DNA of 15,880 bases from an uncultured Planctomycetaceae bacterium (GCA_903927685.1 CAIYOB010000989.1:1-15880); one strand, 5' to 3'; numbered from the stretch's first letter, positions 1-7,617 are shown. Notes: generated by a model from the letters alone, not told the origin. A program made the numbers and translations.

Positions 1-7
1 AGGTCCT

Positions 8-32
8 GAACCGTCGAATCCGGCAACGGTTC
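8..32 (-). terminator. Weak candidate hairpin after the first oxidoreductase gene
   Basis: A 7-bp perfect inverted repeat (GAACCGT at 8-14, ACGGTTC at 26-32) with an 11-nt loop lies directly after the minus-strand stop codon at 33-35. Its position fits a transcription terminator. There is no T-run after it in the minus direction, so intrinsic termination is doubtful. Confidence 0.25.
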
Positions 33-1277
33 TCACTCCTTCAGCCCGCGCAGGTTGACTTCGCGTGTCTGGGCCTCCTTGATCGCTTCGTCCATGGTCA
101 GCCACGCTTTCCGCAACATGGCCTCGCGACCGAGAATGGCGGTCAAATGGCAGTCCACGGAACGCAGAGCCGTCTCGTTGTCGAACTGGCCGGCGGTGAC
201 GCAGCGATAGAACTCAGCGATATTGGCCTTGGCTCCGTCGGCGTAGATACTGCCCGAGACCTCGCCCGCGAAATGTTTCGGGCCCCCCCGCACAAACACC
301 TTGCCGTCGTACGCGAGGTGGGCCGTGGCCTCCCGTCCCATGAGATCGGCCGCCAGGTTGTACATGACGGCGTTGTTCTGCAGAAGCTGGTTCGTGTGCG
401 TCCAACAGGTTCCATCCTGGAGTTGGAACACCACCCCGCCGCAGTCCGTGCGGTCGCCGTGCGGGTCGGGCCGGACGATGCGCGAGTAACCGCTGGCGCC
501 GACCGCGCGCTGGCCGGTCACCCACGTAACGCCGTCGATGATGTGGATGTCGTACAGGAGCATCAAATCGCCGCTCAGCGCGATGTGCGAGTACCAGGCC
601 CGCCGGAACAGGTTCTCGATGGTCGGGCCGACCGGCGGGTCCGGCAGCTGGCCGCAGGTGCCGCCCGAGTAGATGTGCGCCAGGCCGCCCAAGGCGTTCT
701 CGGCGATCCGCTGCTTGACTTCCTGGTTGGCGGGATCGGTGGGCAACTGGTAGTCCACCCTGAAACACAGCTTCCGCTCCGTCGCCTTCTTGGCCAGCGC
801 TTGCATCTGGAACACCGCCGGGACGTCCACCGCGAACGGTTTGGCCATGTACACGTGGCAGCCGGCGTCAATCGCGGCGGCCGCTTGCTCCGGATAGAAG
901 TAGGGGATGCCCTCCAGCACCAGCGCCTCGACGCCGCTGTCGAGCGCCCGCTTGTAGCCCGCCAGCCCGCTGAACCGCTTGCCCGCCGGGACACCCAGCT
1001 TGTCGCCCACCGCGTTGGCGGTCTCCTCGAAGTAATCCACCGCCGCCGCAATCTCGTATCCGGGGTGTTCTTTGAACAGACCGGCAATCCAGCTGCCCCG
1101 GCTGCCCAGTCCCACGATCCCGATCCGCAGCTTGCGTTCGACCGCGACACTGGCCGCGGCCTGGGGGGCCTCTTGTTGACCGAGCGCGCCGGACGCGACG
1201 GCCAGCAGTGGGACTGCGGCCGAAGCCGCTGTCTGCCCAACAAACGCCCGTCGGGTGATGGAACGATAAGTCGTCAT
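33..1277 (-). CDS. Tat-exported Gfo/Idh/MocA family oxidoreductase
   Basis: This 414-residue protein is an NAD(P)-dependent sugar or inositol dehydrogenase-like enzyme; the substrate cannot be read from the sequence. The start at 1277 was chosen because it gives a twin-arginine leader (RR at residues 9-10 in TRRAFVG, then a hydrophobic stretch to about 32) and has a good AAGGAAGG ribosome site. The frame stays open upstream to 1493, but that part is low-complexity. A Rossmann nucleotide-binding fold begins near residue 50 (GLGSRG at 56-61, acidic D81 ending strand 2). An AKP motif at 145-147 matches the family's E/Q-K-P lysine, and a DIHIID motif at 243-248 fits the catalytic region. Planctomycetes carry many Tat-exported paralogues, usually beside glycan-degradation genes, as here. 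It is divergently oriented to the next gene. Confidence 0.9.
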   Translation of the reverse strand: MTTYRSITRRAFVGQTAASAAVPLLAVASGALGQQEAPQAAASVAVERKLRIGIVGLGSRGSWIAGLFKEHPGYEIAAAVDYFEETANAVGDKLGVPAGKRFSGLAGYKRALDSGVEALVLEGIPYFYPEQAAAAIDAGCHVYMAKPFAVDVPAVFQMQALAKKATERKLCFRVDYQLPTDPANQEVKQRIAENALGGLAHIYSGGTCGQLPDPPVGPTIENLFRRAWYSHIALSGDLMLLYDIHIIDGVTWVTGQRAVGASGYSRIVRPDPHGDRTDCGGVVFQLQDGTCWTHTNQLLQNNAVMYNLAADLMGREATAHLAYDGKVFVRGGPKHFAGEVSGSIYADGAKANIAEFYRCVTAGQFDNETALRSVDCHLTAILGREAMLRKAWLTMDEAIKEAQTREVNLRGLKE

Positions 1278-1569
1278 CGCAGTGCCTTCCTTTCGTGATG
1301 GTAGCTTCGTTCCCATTTCCTCCGCCCGTCCCCCATTTCCTCCGCAAGATTGTACCGACAACGAAACGCAATCGCATCCTGCCAAGGACGGCCGGCGGCT
1401 GTCGCGGCGGCTGTCGCCCGACACGGCGGCTGTCGCCATTCCTGGACGCGCGACGCGGAATGCGATACGCTGGTGACGGTGCAGACCCACCAACCCGACA
1501 ACGTGCCAATCGCAGTCGAGCGAGCCACGCGGTTTTCCCGACCGCGGCTAAGACAGGATGGAACTCGCC
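1278..1569. other. Divergent intergenic region with two short repeat sets
   Basis: This spacer lies between the divergently read oxidoreductase (minus) and the secreted protein at 1570 (plus), so it must hold both promoters. I could not pick a convincing -35/-10 pair for either. It contains a 14-bp direct repeat (CCCATTTCCTCCGC at 1312-1325 and 1332-1345) and three copies of GGCGGCTGTCGC (1394-1405, 1406-1417, 1425-1436). Open frames crossing it look like chance GC-rich frames. Confidence 0.6.
1394..1436 (+). repeat. Three 12-bp repeats GGCGGCTGTCGC
   Basis: Two copies are head to tail (1394-1405, 1406-1417) and the third follows after 7 bp (1425-1436). All three are identical. They lie in the divergent intergenic region, about 130 bp before the plus-strand gene. 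Confidence 0.8.
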
Positions 1570-2250
1570 ATGCCCAAACCAGTGCGTCGCTGTGTGTCGT
1601 CCCTGATCCTGCTGTTCTGGCCCATCCCGTCCGTCCTGCCCGCGGGCGAGCAACTGCGCGAGCCGCTCAAGGCCTACTGCATCGACTTCAACTGGGGCGA
1701 GGGCGGTCCGAACGGGTTTGCCCGGCCGGGCTTGTGGGCCGATGCTGATCCGGCGAAACACGTGGCCTGGTACAGGGCCCTGGGCGCGAACGTCAGGCAG
1801 ACGTTCTGCGTCTCGTGCAACGGGTACGCCTGGTACAAGCACGGCGTCGTGCCGGAACAGCCGGGCCTGAAGCATGACTTCTTGACTGAATCCTCCCGGA
1901 TGTACCAGCAAATCGACTGGCTGATGAATGAGGCCGGGGACATCGAGCGAGTGCAGGCGATGCAGCCGATGATCGGCAAGCACACGCGGCTGCTGACCTG
2001 CCTGGCGAACTGGAACGCCAAGGACCCGACGGCGATCGTGCCCGTCGCGTTGCACGAAGGCATCGGCCTGTATGGCTTCACCAGGCCGCAAGCCGATTCG
2101 CTCGTCCCGCTGGAACCGTGCCTCACCCAGCCCGTGAGCCAACTAACCGGCGACGCGCGGAATATCGGCGCCCTGGCGCGAGCGTATCACGGCGTCCCGC
2201 TCGATTCCGGCCAGAATGAACAGGGCGAATTCGCACCGGGGCCGCGGTAA
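1570..2250 (+). pseudogene. Secreted planctomycete glycosidase-like protein with probable internal deletion
   Basis: This open frame of 226 residues begins with a Sec signal peptide (hydrophobic core about residues 9-22, likely cleavage after PAG near 26). ATG at 1570 is preferred to ATG at 1558 because an AGGATGGA stretch precedes it. The N-terminal part (AYCIDFNWGEGGPNGFARP, then SCNGYAWY) and the later part (RMYQQIDWLMNEAGD, then TRLLTCLANWNAKDP) both match my memory of a secreted planctomycete family that resembles glycosidases and is several hundred residues long. In that family these two segments are separated by a catalytic-barrel-like middle. Here they join directly near base 1890. 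The simplest reading is an in-frame deletion, leaving a probably inactive product. The last dozen residues also look unrelated. It is 86 bp upstream of the second oxidoreductase. Confidence 0.6.
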
Positions 2251-2336
2251 CGGTTCCGTTCAACCCACGGCGCCGGCCACGGGCCCTGCCCACGTGCCGG
2301 GCGACCAGGAAAGACCCAGCAACACGAGGTGCATTC

Positions 2337-3662
2337 GTGAGAACCGATCGAAGCCCCCTCCGGCCACTCGCCCGACGCGAGTTCCTTCGGCACGTCGTCG
2401 CCGCCGGCGCTCTGCCAGCCATCGTGTCCGCCAGGGCTCTCGGCCGAGCCCCCGCCACGCCGGCGCCGTCGCAGCGGATCACGCTGGGAGCCATCGGCAT
2501 CGGCGGCATGGGACGCCTGGACCTGAGCGGCTTTCTGCAGCAGCCCGACGTGCAGGTCCTGGCCGTGTGCGACGTGAAGGCCGGAAACCTGAAAGCCGCG
2601 GCCGAGCTGGTCAACGGGCAGTACCAGAACCAAGACTGCGCCACGTATCGCGACTGGCGCGAACTGCTGGCCCGCCCCGACTTGGACGCGATCTACTGTG
2701 CCACGCCGGACCACTGGCACGCGCTCATTTCGATCGCCGCAGCCCGAGCCGGCAAGGACATCTACTGCCAGAAGCCGATGAGCGTCACCATCGCCGAAGG
2801 ACGAGCCATCGCCGACGCCGTGAATCGCTACGGCATCGTGTACCAAAGCGGTACGCAGCGGCGCAGTCAGGCGAACTATCGCTTTTGCGTCGAGACCGCC
2901 CGCTCGGGACGCCTGGGCAAGCTGCTGTACGTCATGAACCGCATGGGCGGATCGCCGGGGCCGGCAGCACCGCCGATCACCGCGCCGCCGCCGGACATCG
3001 ACTACGACCTGTGGCTTGGCCCTGCGCCGTGGGCGCCGTATTCGGACACGCGGGTCTCCGGCGCGTTTCGCTTCATCTACGATTACGCGGGCGGCAGCAT
3101 GACCGACATGGGGGCGCACTACAATGACATCGTCCAAATGGTCCGCCCGAGCTTCCGGGACGCGCCCGTGACGTTCCAGGTCAAGCAAGCCCGCTTCCAC
3201 GAATCCGGCATCTTCGACACGGCGTGGGGCTACGAGTTGGTCGCGACCTACGAGGATGGCCTGGAAATCCGCATGGCTGAAGGCGACAAAGGCATGCGTT
3301 GGGTCGGCACCGAGGGCTGGATCGACTTGGCCGACGAAGGCCAACTCACGGCCGAGCCGGCGTCGCTCCTGAAGGACATCCGACTGAACACGCACTGGAG
3401 CGTCGTGGCCCAGCACCATCGCAACTGGCTGGACTGCGTGCAGACGCGAGCCCGGCCCGTCGCCGACGCCGAGGTCGCCCACCGCTCGACGACGATCAGC
3501 CATGCCGCCAACATCGCCCTGCGGCTGCGGCGCGGACTGTTGCGCTGGGACCGCCACGCCGAACGCTTCCTCGACGACGACGCAGCCAATCGAATGCTCG
3601 CCCGTTCGCTTTCGGTATGGGACGCTCCCCGGTACGCTGACCACTCGGATCCTGTGCCCTGA
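2337..3662 (+). CDS. Tat-exported Gfo/Idh/MocA family oxidoreductase
   Basis: This 441-residue protein starts with GTG at 2337, preceded by GAGGTG at good spacing. A twin-arginine leader is visible (RR at 13-14 in ARREFLRH, hydrophobic to about 36). The Rossmann glycine motif is GIGGMG at 54-59, with CDV at 78-80 closing the second strand. TPDHWH at 123-128 and QKP at 145-147 are the family hallmarks. WLGPAPW near 226-232 and GGSMTDMGAH near 252-261 match the C-terminal alpha/beta domain of planctomycete members. Length is normal and the frame is intact. The substrate is probably a sugar or inositol derivative, inferred from family and from the nearby lyase-like gene. It resembles the oxidoreductase at the left edge in plan but differs clearly in sequence, so the two are distant paralogues rather than a recent duplication. 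Confidence 0.92.
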   Translation: MRTDRSPLRPLARREFLRHVVAAGALPAIVSARALGRAPATPAPSQRITLGAIGIGGMGRLDLSGFLQQPDVQVLAVCDVKAGNLKAAAELVNGQYQNQDCATYRDWRELLARPDLDAIYCATPDHWHALISIAAARAGKDIYCQKPMSVTIAEGRAIADAVNRYGIVYQSGTQRRSQANYRFCVETARSGRLGKLLYVMNRMGGSPGPAAPPITAPPPDIDYDLWLGPAPWAPYSDTRVSGAFRFIYDYAGGSMTDMGAHYNDIVQMVRPSFRDAPVTFQVKQARFHESGIFDTAWGYELVATYEDGLEIRMAEGDKGMRWVGTEGWIDLADEGQLTAEPASLLKDIRLNTHWSVVAQHHRNWLDCVQTRARPVADAEVAHRSTTISHAANIALRLRRGLLRWDRHAERFLDDDAANRMLARSLSVWDAPRYADHSDPVP

Positions 3663-3697
3663 CTGTCCTGACCGCCGCGTGTGTCAAGCCCGTGCCC

Positions 3698-3853
3698 ATG
3701 TGCCGCCGCCGCGCTCCCCATGCCTCCGACCTGTGACGGCTGCTGGATCAGCATTTCGAGACCTTCCAGCAAGTCTACGACGAGCGGCTTGCGGCCAAGT
3801 ACGGCTTCTGGCGCCCGATCGTCGAGCGGGCGGTGAAGGGCAAGTTTGACGGC
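3698..3853 (+). pseudogene. IS91-type transposase N-terminal remnant with nonsense codon
   Basis: The translation contains HFETFQQVYDERLAAKYGFW followed by RPIVERAVKG, which matches my memory of the N-terminal region of IS91/IS801-type Y2 transposases, just before their zinc-binding motif. The reading is broken. In PHASDL-stop-RLLDQHF the stop is TGA at 3734-3736, where relatives have Trp, so it looks like a TGG to TGA change. Similarity ends about 3850, before the cysteine motif and with no catalytic domain. Only about 50 codons survive. The piece sits between two convergent genes and runs almost up to the stop codon of the lyase-like gene at 3867. Confidence 0.65.
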
Positions 3854-3866
3854 AGCTGTGGAGGGC

Positions 3867-6800
3867 CTACGGCGCCGGGATACGGTTCATCGTCGGGAGC
3901 GCGGCCTGCTGGGCGAGCACCTGGCCTCCCCACGACAGCTCCTGGCCTTCGTACAACGAGACCGCGCTCACCTTGCCTCGGCTGTGCCGGATGCAGGCGA
4001 CCCGGGCGTCGGTCTCCAAACCGTCGAGCTGCAGTGGCCGGCCGGACGGGTTGAGCACGACGAGATTGCGTGTGCCAGCGGCGTCAGGGAACTCGACCAC
4101 GGTCCCCGCTGGATCGGATAGCAGCACGCGCACGCCTTCCGCCAGCGGCCCAGCGCTGCCCGGGGCATGAGGCACCAGGAGCGACACGCTGCTCAGGGGC
4201 GTGTCGGGCTGGCCGTCTTGGCGCAGCGTGTACTGCACGCGCAGCGGAAGCGGCAGCGTCGCGTCCCGTCCGCTCTCGTCCACGAGTTCCAGCCGGCCAT
4301 GCCGATCGGGTAGAAAGTAGATCAAGAGATCCCGCGGGCTGTTCCGCCAGCGGGTGTAAACGGGCGCGTCGCGGCCCAGGCCGCGGAGCGGCATCCACGG
4401 CCCGGTATAGGTGTTGATCCAGTTCGGGCCTTGATCCGGGCCTGCGTTGCGGGCGCGGAACACCTGCCCCCACCGCAGCTTGAGTTCCTGCCGCAAACTG
4501 AGCGTGTCCTTGACCACCACACCGCCCTGCTTGACGAAGACGATTTCCCGCACCAGCGTGGCCGGGTAACCCTGATAGTTCTCGATGCGGACCCGCCCGT
4601 ACCCCGCCGCGCCGAGATCCACCGCGATCGCTTCCTGGAGCCGGTTGTTGTTGCTCTGGATGTGATAGGGCGTGTTGTCGTAGGGGTAGCCGTCGTAATC
4701 GGCAAGCAGCGGGATGTTGTGCTCCTCCGGCAGTCGCTCCAAGTAGCCCAGCGAGGCCAGGAGTACCGACTGGTGGTCGGCCAGGGCGACCAGCGTCGGC
4801 CGCCGCGCATGGCTGTGACCGGCATCGCCGACGACGTCGACCAGCATCGAGAGCGCGTCGCGGTCGCTGCCGCCGTAGAACACGAGCTTGTCAGGCGCCA
4901 GCTCGGGCTGAAGGTCGAAGAACTGCCCCGTCGCGACCCGCTCCGCCTCGCTCCGCTGCACCGCCTTGTGACGCATGAGCACCGCCACCTCGCACTCCCG
5001 GGGCCGCTCGGCGATCTTGTCGTCGGCGACCTGGTAAGCGTTCAGCAAGGACCACCCGGCCTCGCTCCCCGTGTAGGACCAGCTGTCCAGTTTCTCGATG
5101 CGGCTGACGCCGTAGTCGTAAAGCCGGTGGGCTGCCCACTTATAGCGGCCGTCTCCATACTGGGCGGCGCAGGACTCGAACAGGTACACCCAGTGGCCCC
5201 ACGACACGTTCCACCCGCAGCTGTCGGAGTAGTGTGGAAAGGCTCCCATCGGGAAGACCTGGTACAGGTAACGCTCGAACAGCCGCCGGACCCCGGGATC
5301 GGACCAGAACTCCGGCCCGCAGCCGCGCATCTGTACCCAGTCCAGCAGGTAGCGGAACCAGAGGGCGTTGTAGTGGTCCGTGCTCTCGTCGTTGTCGCGG
5401 AACTGCCACCAGTAGCGCCAGACCTGCTCCTTGAACTCGCGCCACTTGCCGGCATCCGGAGCGTCGGGCAGCAGGAGCAGCAGGGCCTCGCCGGTGATCG
5501 CCCCGTGGAAGGCGCGATTGAACGCCCCGTATTCGACCGCCTGGGCCGGAAAGCTCGGCACGGCCCGCAGCACGATCTCGCGGATCTGCTTCCGGTGCGC
5601 GGGAGTGTACGACGGGCTGCGAGCCAGCCGGCGTTCAATGAAGTACAGGTCGACCACGGTCAGCCACGAAGGTTGGGTGTTGCGCTGGTCGGTTTGCGGC
5701 TCGACGATCAGCCGATACGCGTGGTCCAGGCACTGGGCTGCGAGTTGAGCGTACGCCTCGTCGCCGCGCAGCGCGTACATCGCGGCCAGCCACTTGGCGT
5801 TGTCCACGTTGGCCGTCATGTTGGGGTAGGGCGAGGGCTGTTTGGCCCAGGCGTCCGCCGTGCGACGGACGCCCTGGAAGAAGAAGTCGGCCGTCTGCAG
5901 ATACTGGTCCCTGGTCACTTCGCCGGCGCGGGGGATCGCCAGGCTCTCAGGCCAGGACTCTCGCCGGGCGATCGGTTCCCGGATGTCGGCGGGATTGGTG
6001 GTTCCTGGCCGGGCAGCGTCCGACGCGGGTGTCAAAGCGGCTGCAGCCGGCTCCGGGGATGCCAATCTTGGCGCCCCAGTCCCCATGAGCGCATCGACAT
6101 CCTCCTGCGCGAATACCTGCTCCTCGACGATGGTCACCGTATCGACCCAGGTCGCCGCGTGACCGTTCCACGTCAACCGGGGATCGATCCACGCCACACC
6201 CGGCGGAAGGACGAAGCGGACGGGTACTTCCTGATATTCGGCCGGCCGCTGAAAAACGGCGGTATCGATCGAGCCGGCGCTCAAATAGCCGGTGGAATCG
6301 GTATTGATGTCCCACGTCAGAAGTGTGCGGGAGCCAGCGGGAATCTCGCCTGACTTGAGCCGAAAGACGGCCCGATACTGGCCGGGCGGCAGCACGCGGG
6401 TGTACAGATTGGCGGCCAGGTAGCCGGGCTGGGTCTGGAACCGAGGATTGGCCAGCACGGCGAAACCGCTGGCTGTGTCGTCGTCGGCCACCCGCCGGAA
6501 CAGGTTCTGTTGGTAACCGCCCTCGGCCACCGAAAACCGCCAGGTCTGGCCGCCCGGTTTGGGCTCCCCAGGCCAGGCACGCAACCTGACGTCGTCGAGC
6601 CAGAAGCGGGAAGGCCGGCTGGTTTCGCTGACCGACATGGGAAAGCTGATCTGGACGGCCGTGGCGTTCGCGGGGACGGTGAGCAGGGACACCGTGAAAC
6701 GCCACTCGGGTACCGCGCCATAGGACAGTCCCATGCCGCCCGTGCCGACCGGCTGCCGGTTCGCATCCAACCAGGTCAGCACATACTGCAAGTTCACGCC

Positions 6801-7133
6801 CGCATAAGCGTCCGTCGCGCTGAAGCCTTCCGAGCGATACCAGAACGAAAGCAGATAGTCTTGGCCGGCTTGCACGGACGCTGGCGGGCTCGTCATCGCG
6901 GCGCTGCTCGGTCCTGGCAGTCGGATTTGAAGTGACCTGCCGCCCTCACGCGAGGTCGATGCATCGCTGGTTAGGGCAGCGCCGACGCCCCGGGGGTCGT
7001 TCAGCGAGGGGGCCCAGCCGGCGAGCCCCTGCTCGAAGTCGCCGTTGTGGATCAGGTTCGGCTGGGGTTGGGCAGCGGCGAGGTTCGCCGAGCTGAAGAG
7101 GACAATCAGGGCAGCGGTCACTTGTCGGCGCAT
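3867..7133 (-). CDS. Large secreted heparinase II/III-like protein, putative polysaccharide lyase
   Basis: This 1088-residue protein has a Sec signal peptide (residues 1-21, cleavage near AAA-QP). Start 7133 was chosen over an open extension to 7304 because the leader begins there and a promoter lies upstream. Two carbohydrate-binding-like beta-sandwich regions follow: about 25-188 (NLIHNGDFEQGLAGW opening, FWLDDVRL ending, typical of CBM4/9-type modules) and about 198-336. After an Ala/Pro-rich linker (355-395) comes a helical region, about 405-705, rich in Trp and Tyr, with candidate catalytic segments NRAFHGA (539-545), DHYNALW (586-592) and PHYSDSCGWN (633-642), fitting an (alpha/alpha)6 toroid. 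The part from about 745 is beta-rich; GDAGHSH (769-775) resembles the heparinase II/III His motif. The specific substrate is unknown. Catalytic assignment is inferred. Confidence 0.7.
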   Translation of the reverse strand: MRRQVTAALIVLFSSANLAAAQPQPNLIHNGDFEQGLAGWAPSLNDPRGVGAALTSDASTSREGGRSLQIRLPGPSSAAMTSPPASVQAGQDYLLSFWYRSEGFSATDAYAGVNLQYVLTWLDANRQPVGTGGMGLSYGAVPEWRFTVSLLTVPANATAVQISFPMSVSETSRPSRFWLDDVRLRAWPGEPKPGGQTWRFSVAEGGYQQNLFRRVADDDTASGFAVLANPRFQTQPGYLAANLYTRVLPPGQYRAVFRLKSGEIPAGSRTLLTWDINTDSTGYLSAGSIDTAVFQRPAEYQEVPVRFVLPPGVAWIDPRLTWNGHAATWVDTVTIVEEQVFAQEDVDALMGTGAPRLASPEPAAAALTPASDAARPGTTNPADIREPIARRESWPESLAIPRAGEVTRDQYLQTADFFFQGVRRTADAWAKQPSPYPNMTANVDNAKWLAAMYALRGDEAYAQLAAQCLDHAYRLIVEPQTDQRNTQPSWLTVVDLYFIERRLARSPSYTPAHRKQIREIVLRAVPSFPAQAVEYGAFNRAFHGAITGEALLLLLPDAPDAGKWREFKEQVWRYWWQFRDNDESTDHYNALWFRYLLDWVQMRGCGPEFWSDPGVRRLFERYLYQVFPMGAFPHYSDSCGWNVSWGHWVYLFESCAAQYGDGRYKWAAHRLYDYGVSRIEKLDSWSYTGSEAGWSLLNAYQVADDKIAERPRECEVAVLMRHKAVQRSEAERVATGQFFDLQPELAPDKLVFYGGSDRDALSMLVDVVGDAGHSHARRPTLVALADHQSVLLASLGYLERLPEEHNIPLLADYDGYPYDNTPYHIQSNNNRLQEAIAVDLGAAGYGRVRIENYQGYPATLVREIVFVKQGGVVVKDTLSLRQELKLRWGQVFRARNAGPDQGPNWINTYTGPWMPLRGLGRDAPVYTRWRNSPRDLLIYFLPDRHGRLELVDESGRDATLPLPLRVQYTLRQDGQPDTPLSSVSLLVPHAPGSAGPLAEGVRVLLSDPAGTVVEFPDAAGTRNLVVLNPSGRPLQLDGLETDARVACIRHSRGKVSAVSLYEGQELSWGGQVLAQQAALPTMNRIPAP

Positions 7134-7192
7134 GGCGTCCCAGGGGGTTTGACTTCGCTTGCGGATTTCGTAACGGCCGTCAGGTCCGGTCC

Positions 7193-7221
7193 ATTCTAGG
7201 GGACATTCGACACCGGGTGAA
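7193..7221 (-). promoter_or_regulatory. Predicted housekeeping promoter of the lyase-like gene
   Basis: Read on the minus strand there is TTCACC (7216-7221, 4 of 6 to the -35 consensus), a 17-bp spacer, and TAGAAT (7193-7198, 5 of 6 to the -10 consensus). The predicted start near 7186 gives a leader of roughly 50 nt to the ATG at 7133. This supports the chosen start over longer in-frame starts, which would begin upstream of the promoter. Confidence 0.5.
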
Positions 7222-7225
7222 CGGG

Positions 7226-7273
7226 ATGCGACGCGGACAGGATGCGACGCGGACCTTGTCATGCGACGCGAAC
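7226..7273. repeat. Three direct repeats ATGCGACGCG(G/A)AC beside the lyase promoter
   Basis: Copies lie at 7226-7238, 7242-7254 and 7261-7273 on the plus strand. The first two are identical and the third differs by one base. Start-to-start spacing is 16 and 19 bp. The nearest copy is only 4 bp upstream of the predicted -35 of the minus-strand gene, which is where activator sites commonly lie. Confidence 0.65.
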
Positions 7274-7314
7274 CTTTTCCGGTTCGGCGCCGTCTGAATG
7301 ACACGGCGATGGAT

Positions 7315-7380
7315 GAGCAGCTGGCTCAAGACCAGTGGCTCCAAGCCAGGAGACGCGGATTCAAGTCCCTCTGAGTTCGC
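7315..7380 (+). pseudogene. Degraded tRNA-like segment (Leu-CAA-like)
   Basis: An anticodon-arm-like hairpin with 5 bp and a standard 7-nt loop is present: GCTGG 7320-7324, loop CTCAAGA, CCAGT 7332-7336. U33 is kept and the anticodon would be CAA (Leu). It is followed by a second small hairpin (TGGC, TCCAA, GCCA at 7336-7348), which could be a class II variable arm or a duplicated anticodon arm with CCA. A T-loop-like TTCAAGT lies at 7360-7366. The T stem has two mismatches and I found no matching acceptor or D arm, so this looks like a tRNA pseudogene or a fragment rather than a working tRNA. Confidence 0.3.
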
Positions 7381-7400
7381 GACTGGGCGGCCATCGCAGG

Positions 7401-7441
7401 ACCATGCTGCGCATGGTGCCCGTTCGATTCCCGGCGCGGGC
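7401..7441 (+). other. Hairpin plus T-loop-like sequence, possible tRNA fragment
   Basis: A 6-bp hairpin (ACCATG, loop CTGCG, CATGGT at 7401-7417) is followed by TTCGATTC (7423-7430), the usual T-loop sequence. A T stem of normal geometry does not form and there is no room for a variable loop. It could be a tRNA remnant or coincidence. Confidence 0.2.
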
Positions 7442-7453
7442 CCGGGACAAGTT

Positions 7454-7525
7454 GGCGCCGGAGCCAGACGGCACGGCGGCTGCCTGCAGAGCAGCTTCAA
7501 GTGGGTTCGACTCCCACCGGCGCTT
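7454..7525 (+). tRNA. tRNA-Cys (GCA)
   Basis: A full cloverleaf can be drawn. Acceptor GGCGCCG (7454-7460) pairs with CGGCGCT (7518-7524) including one G-U at the end. D stem is GCC/GGC (7463-7465, 7475-7477). Anticodon stem GCTGC/GCAGC (7479-7483, 7491-7495) closes loop CTGCAGA with U33 and anticodon GCA. T arm is GTGGG, TTCGACT, CCCAC (7501-7517). The discriminator is T at 7525, the base expected for cysteine tRNAs. The 3' CCA is not encoded. Position 8 is G rather than the near-universal U, and position 14, aligned by length, is G rather than A, so it is slightly aberrant. Confidence 0.85.
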
Positions 7526-7617
7526 CTGATACGGCCGGGCCAACGGCGCACGCGGCTCCGTCCTCTGGCGAGGCGGTCGGCGGCGTATGTTCCGTACATG
7601 GGTTCTGACCGCTGGTC

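Larger units (their letters stand above)
7134..7453. other. Non-coding stretch: promoter, repeats and tRNA-like fragments
   Basis: No convincing protein gene lies here. It holds the lyase promoter, the three direct repeats, a hairpin (CGAACC, 6-nt loop, GGTTCG at 7269-7286), and tRNA-like segments leading up to the tRNA-Cys gene. Open frames crossing this stretch appear to be chance reading through tRNA-like DNA. Confidence 0.6.

Noticed and set aside
8..32. Strong intrinsic terminator
   Set aside because: The hairpin has no T-tract on either side, so it is listed only as a weak candidate.
868..3644. Long minus-strand frames opposite the secreted protein and second oxidoreductase
   Set aside because: They overlap well-supported plus-strand coding and have no ribosome sites or family similarity.
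4431..6353. 640-codon plus-strand open frame
   Set aside because: It lies antisense inside the lyase-like gene, whose minus-strand reading has a signal peptide and domain motifs. The plus reading shows no family motif and results from GC-rich codon bias.
7226..7273. Possible CRISPR array
   Set aside because: Repeats are only 13 bp with 3-6 bp gaps, so there are no spacers; no cas genes are seen.
7269..7381. Long-range acceptor-like pairing CGCGAAC (7267-7273) with GTTCGCG (7375-7381) for the Leu-like unit
   Set aside because: The seven pairs are perfect, but the enclosed length of 115 nt leaves a 5' half far too long for a tRNA, and a local hairpin already uses part of the left strand.
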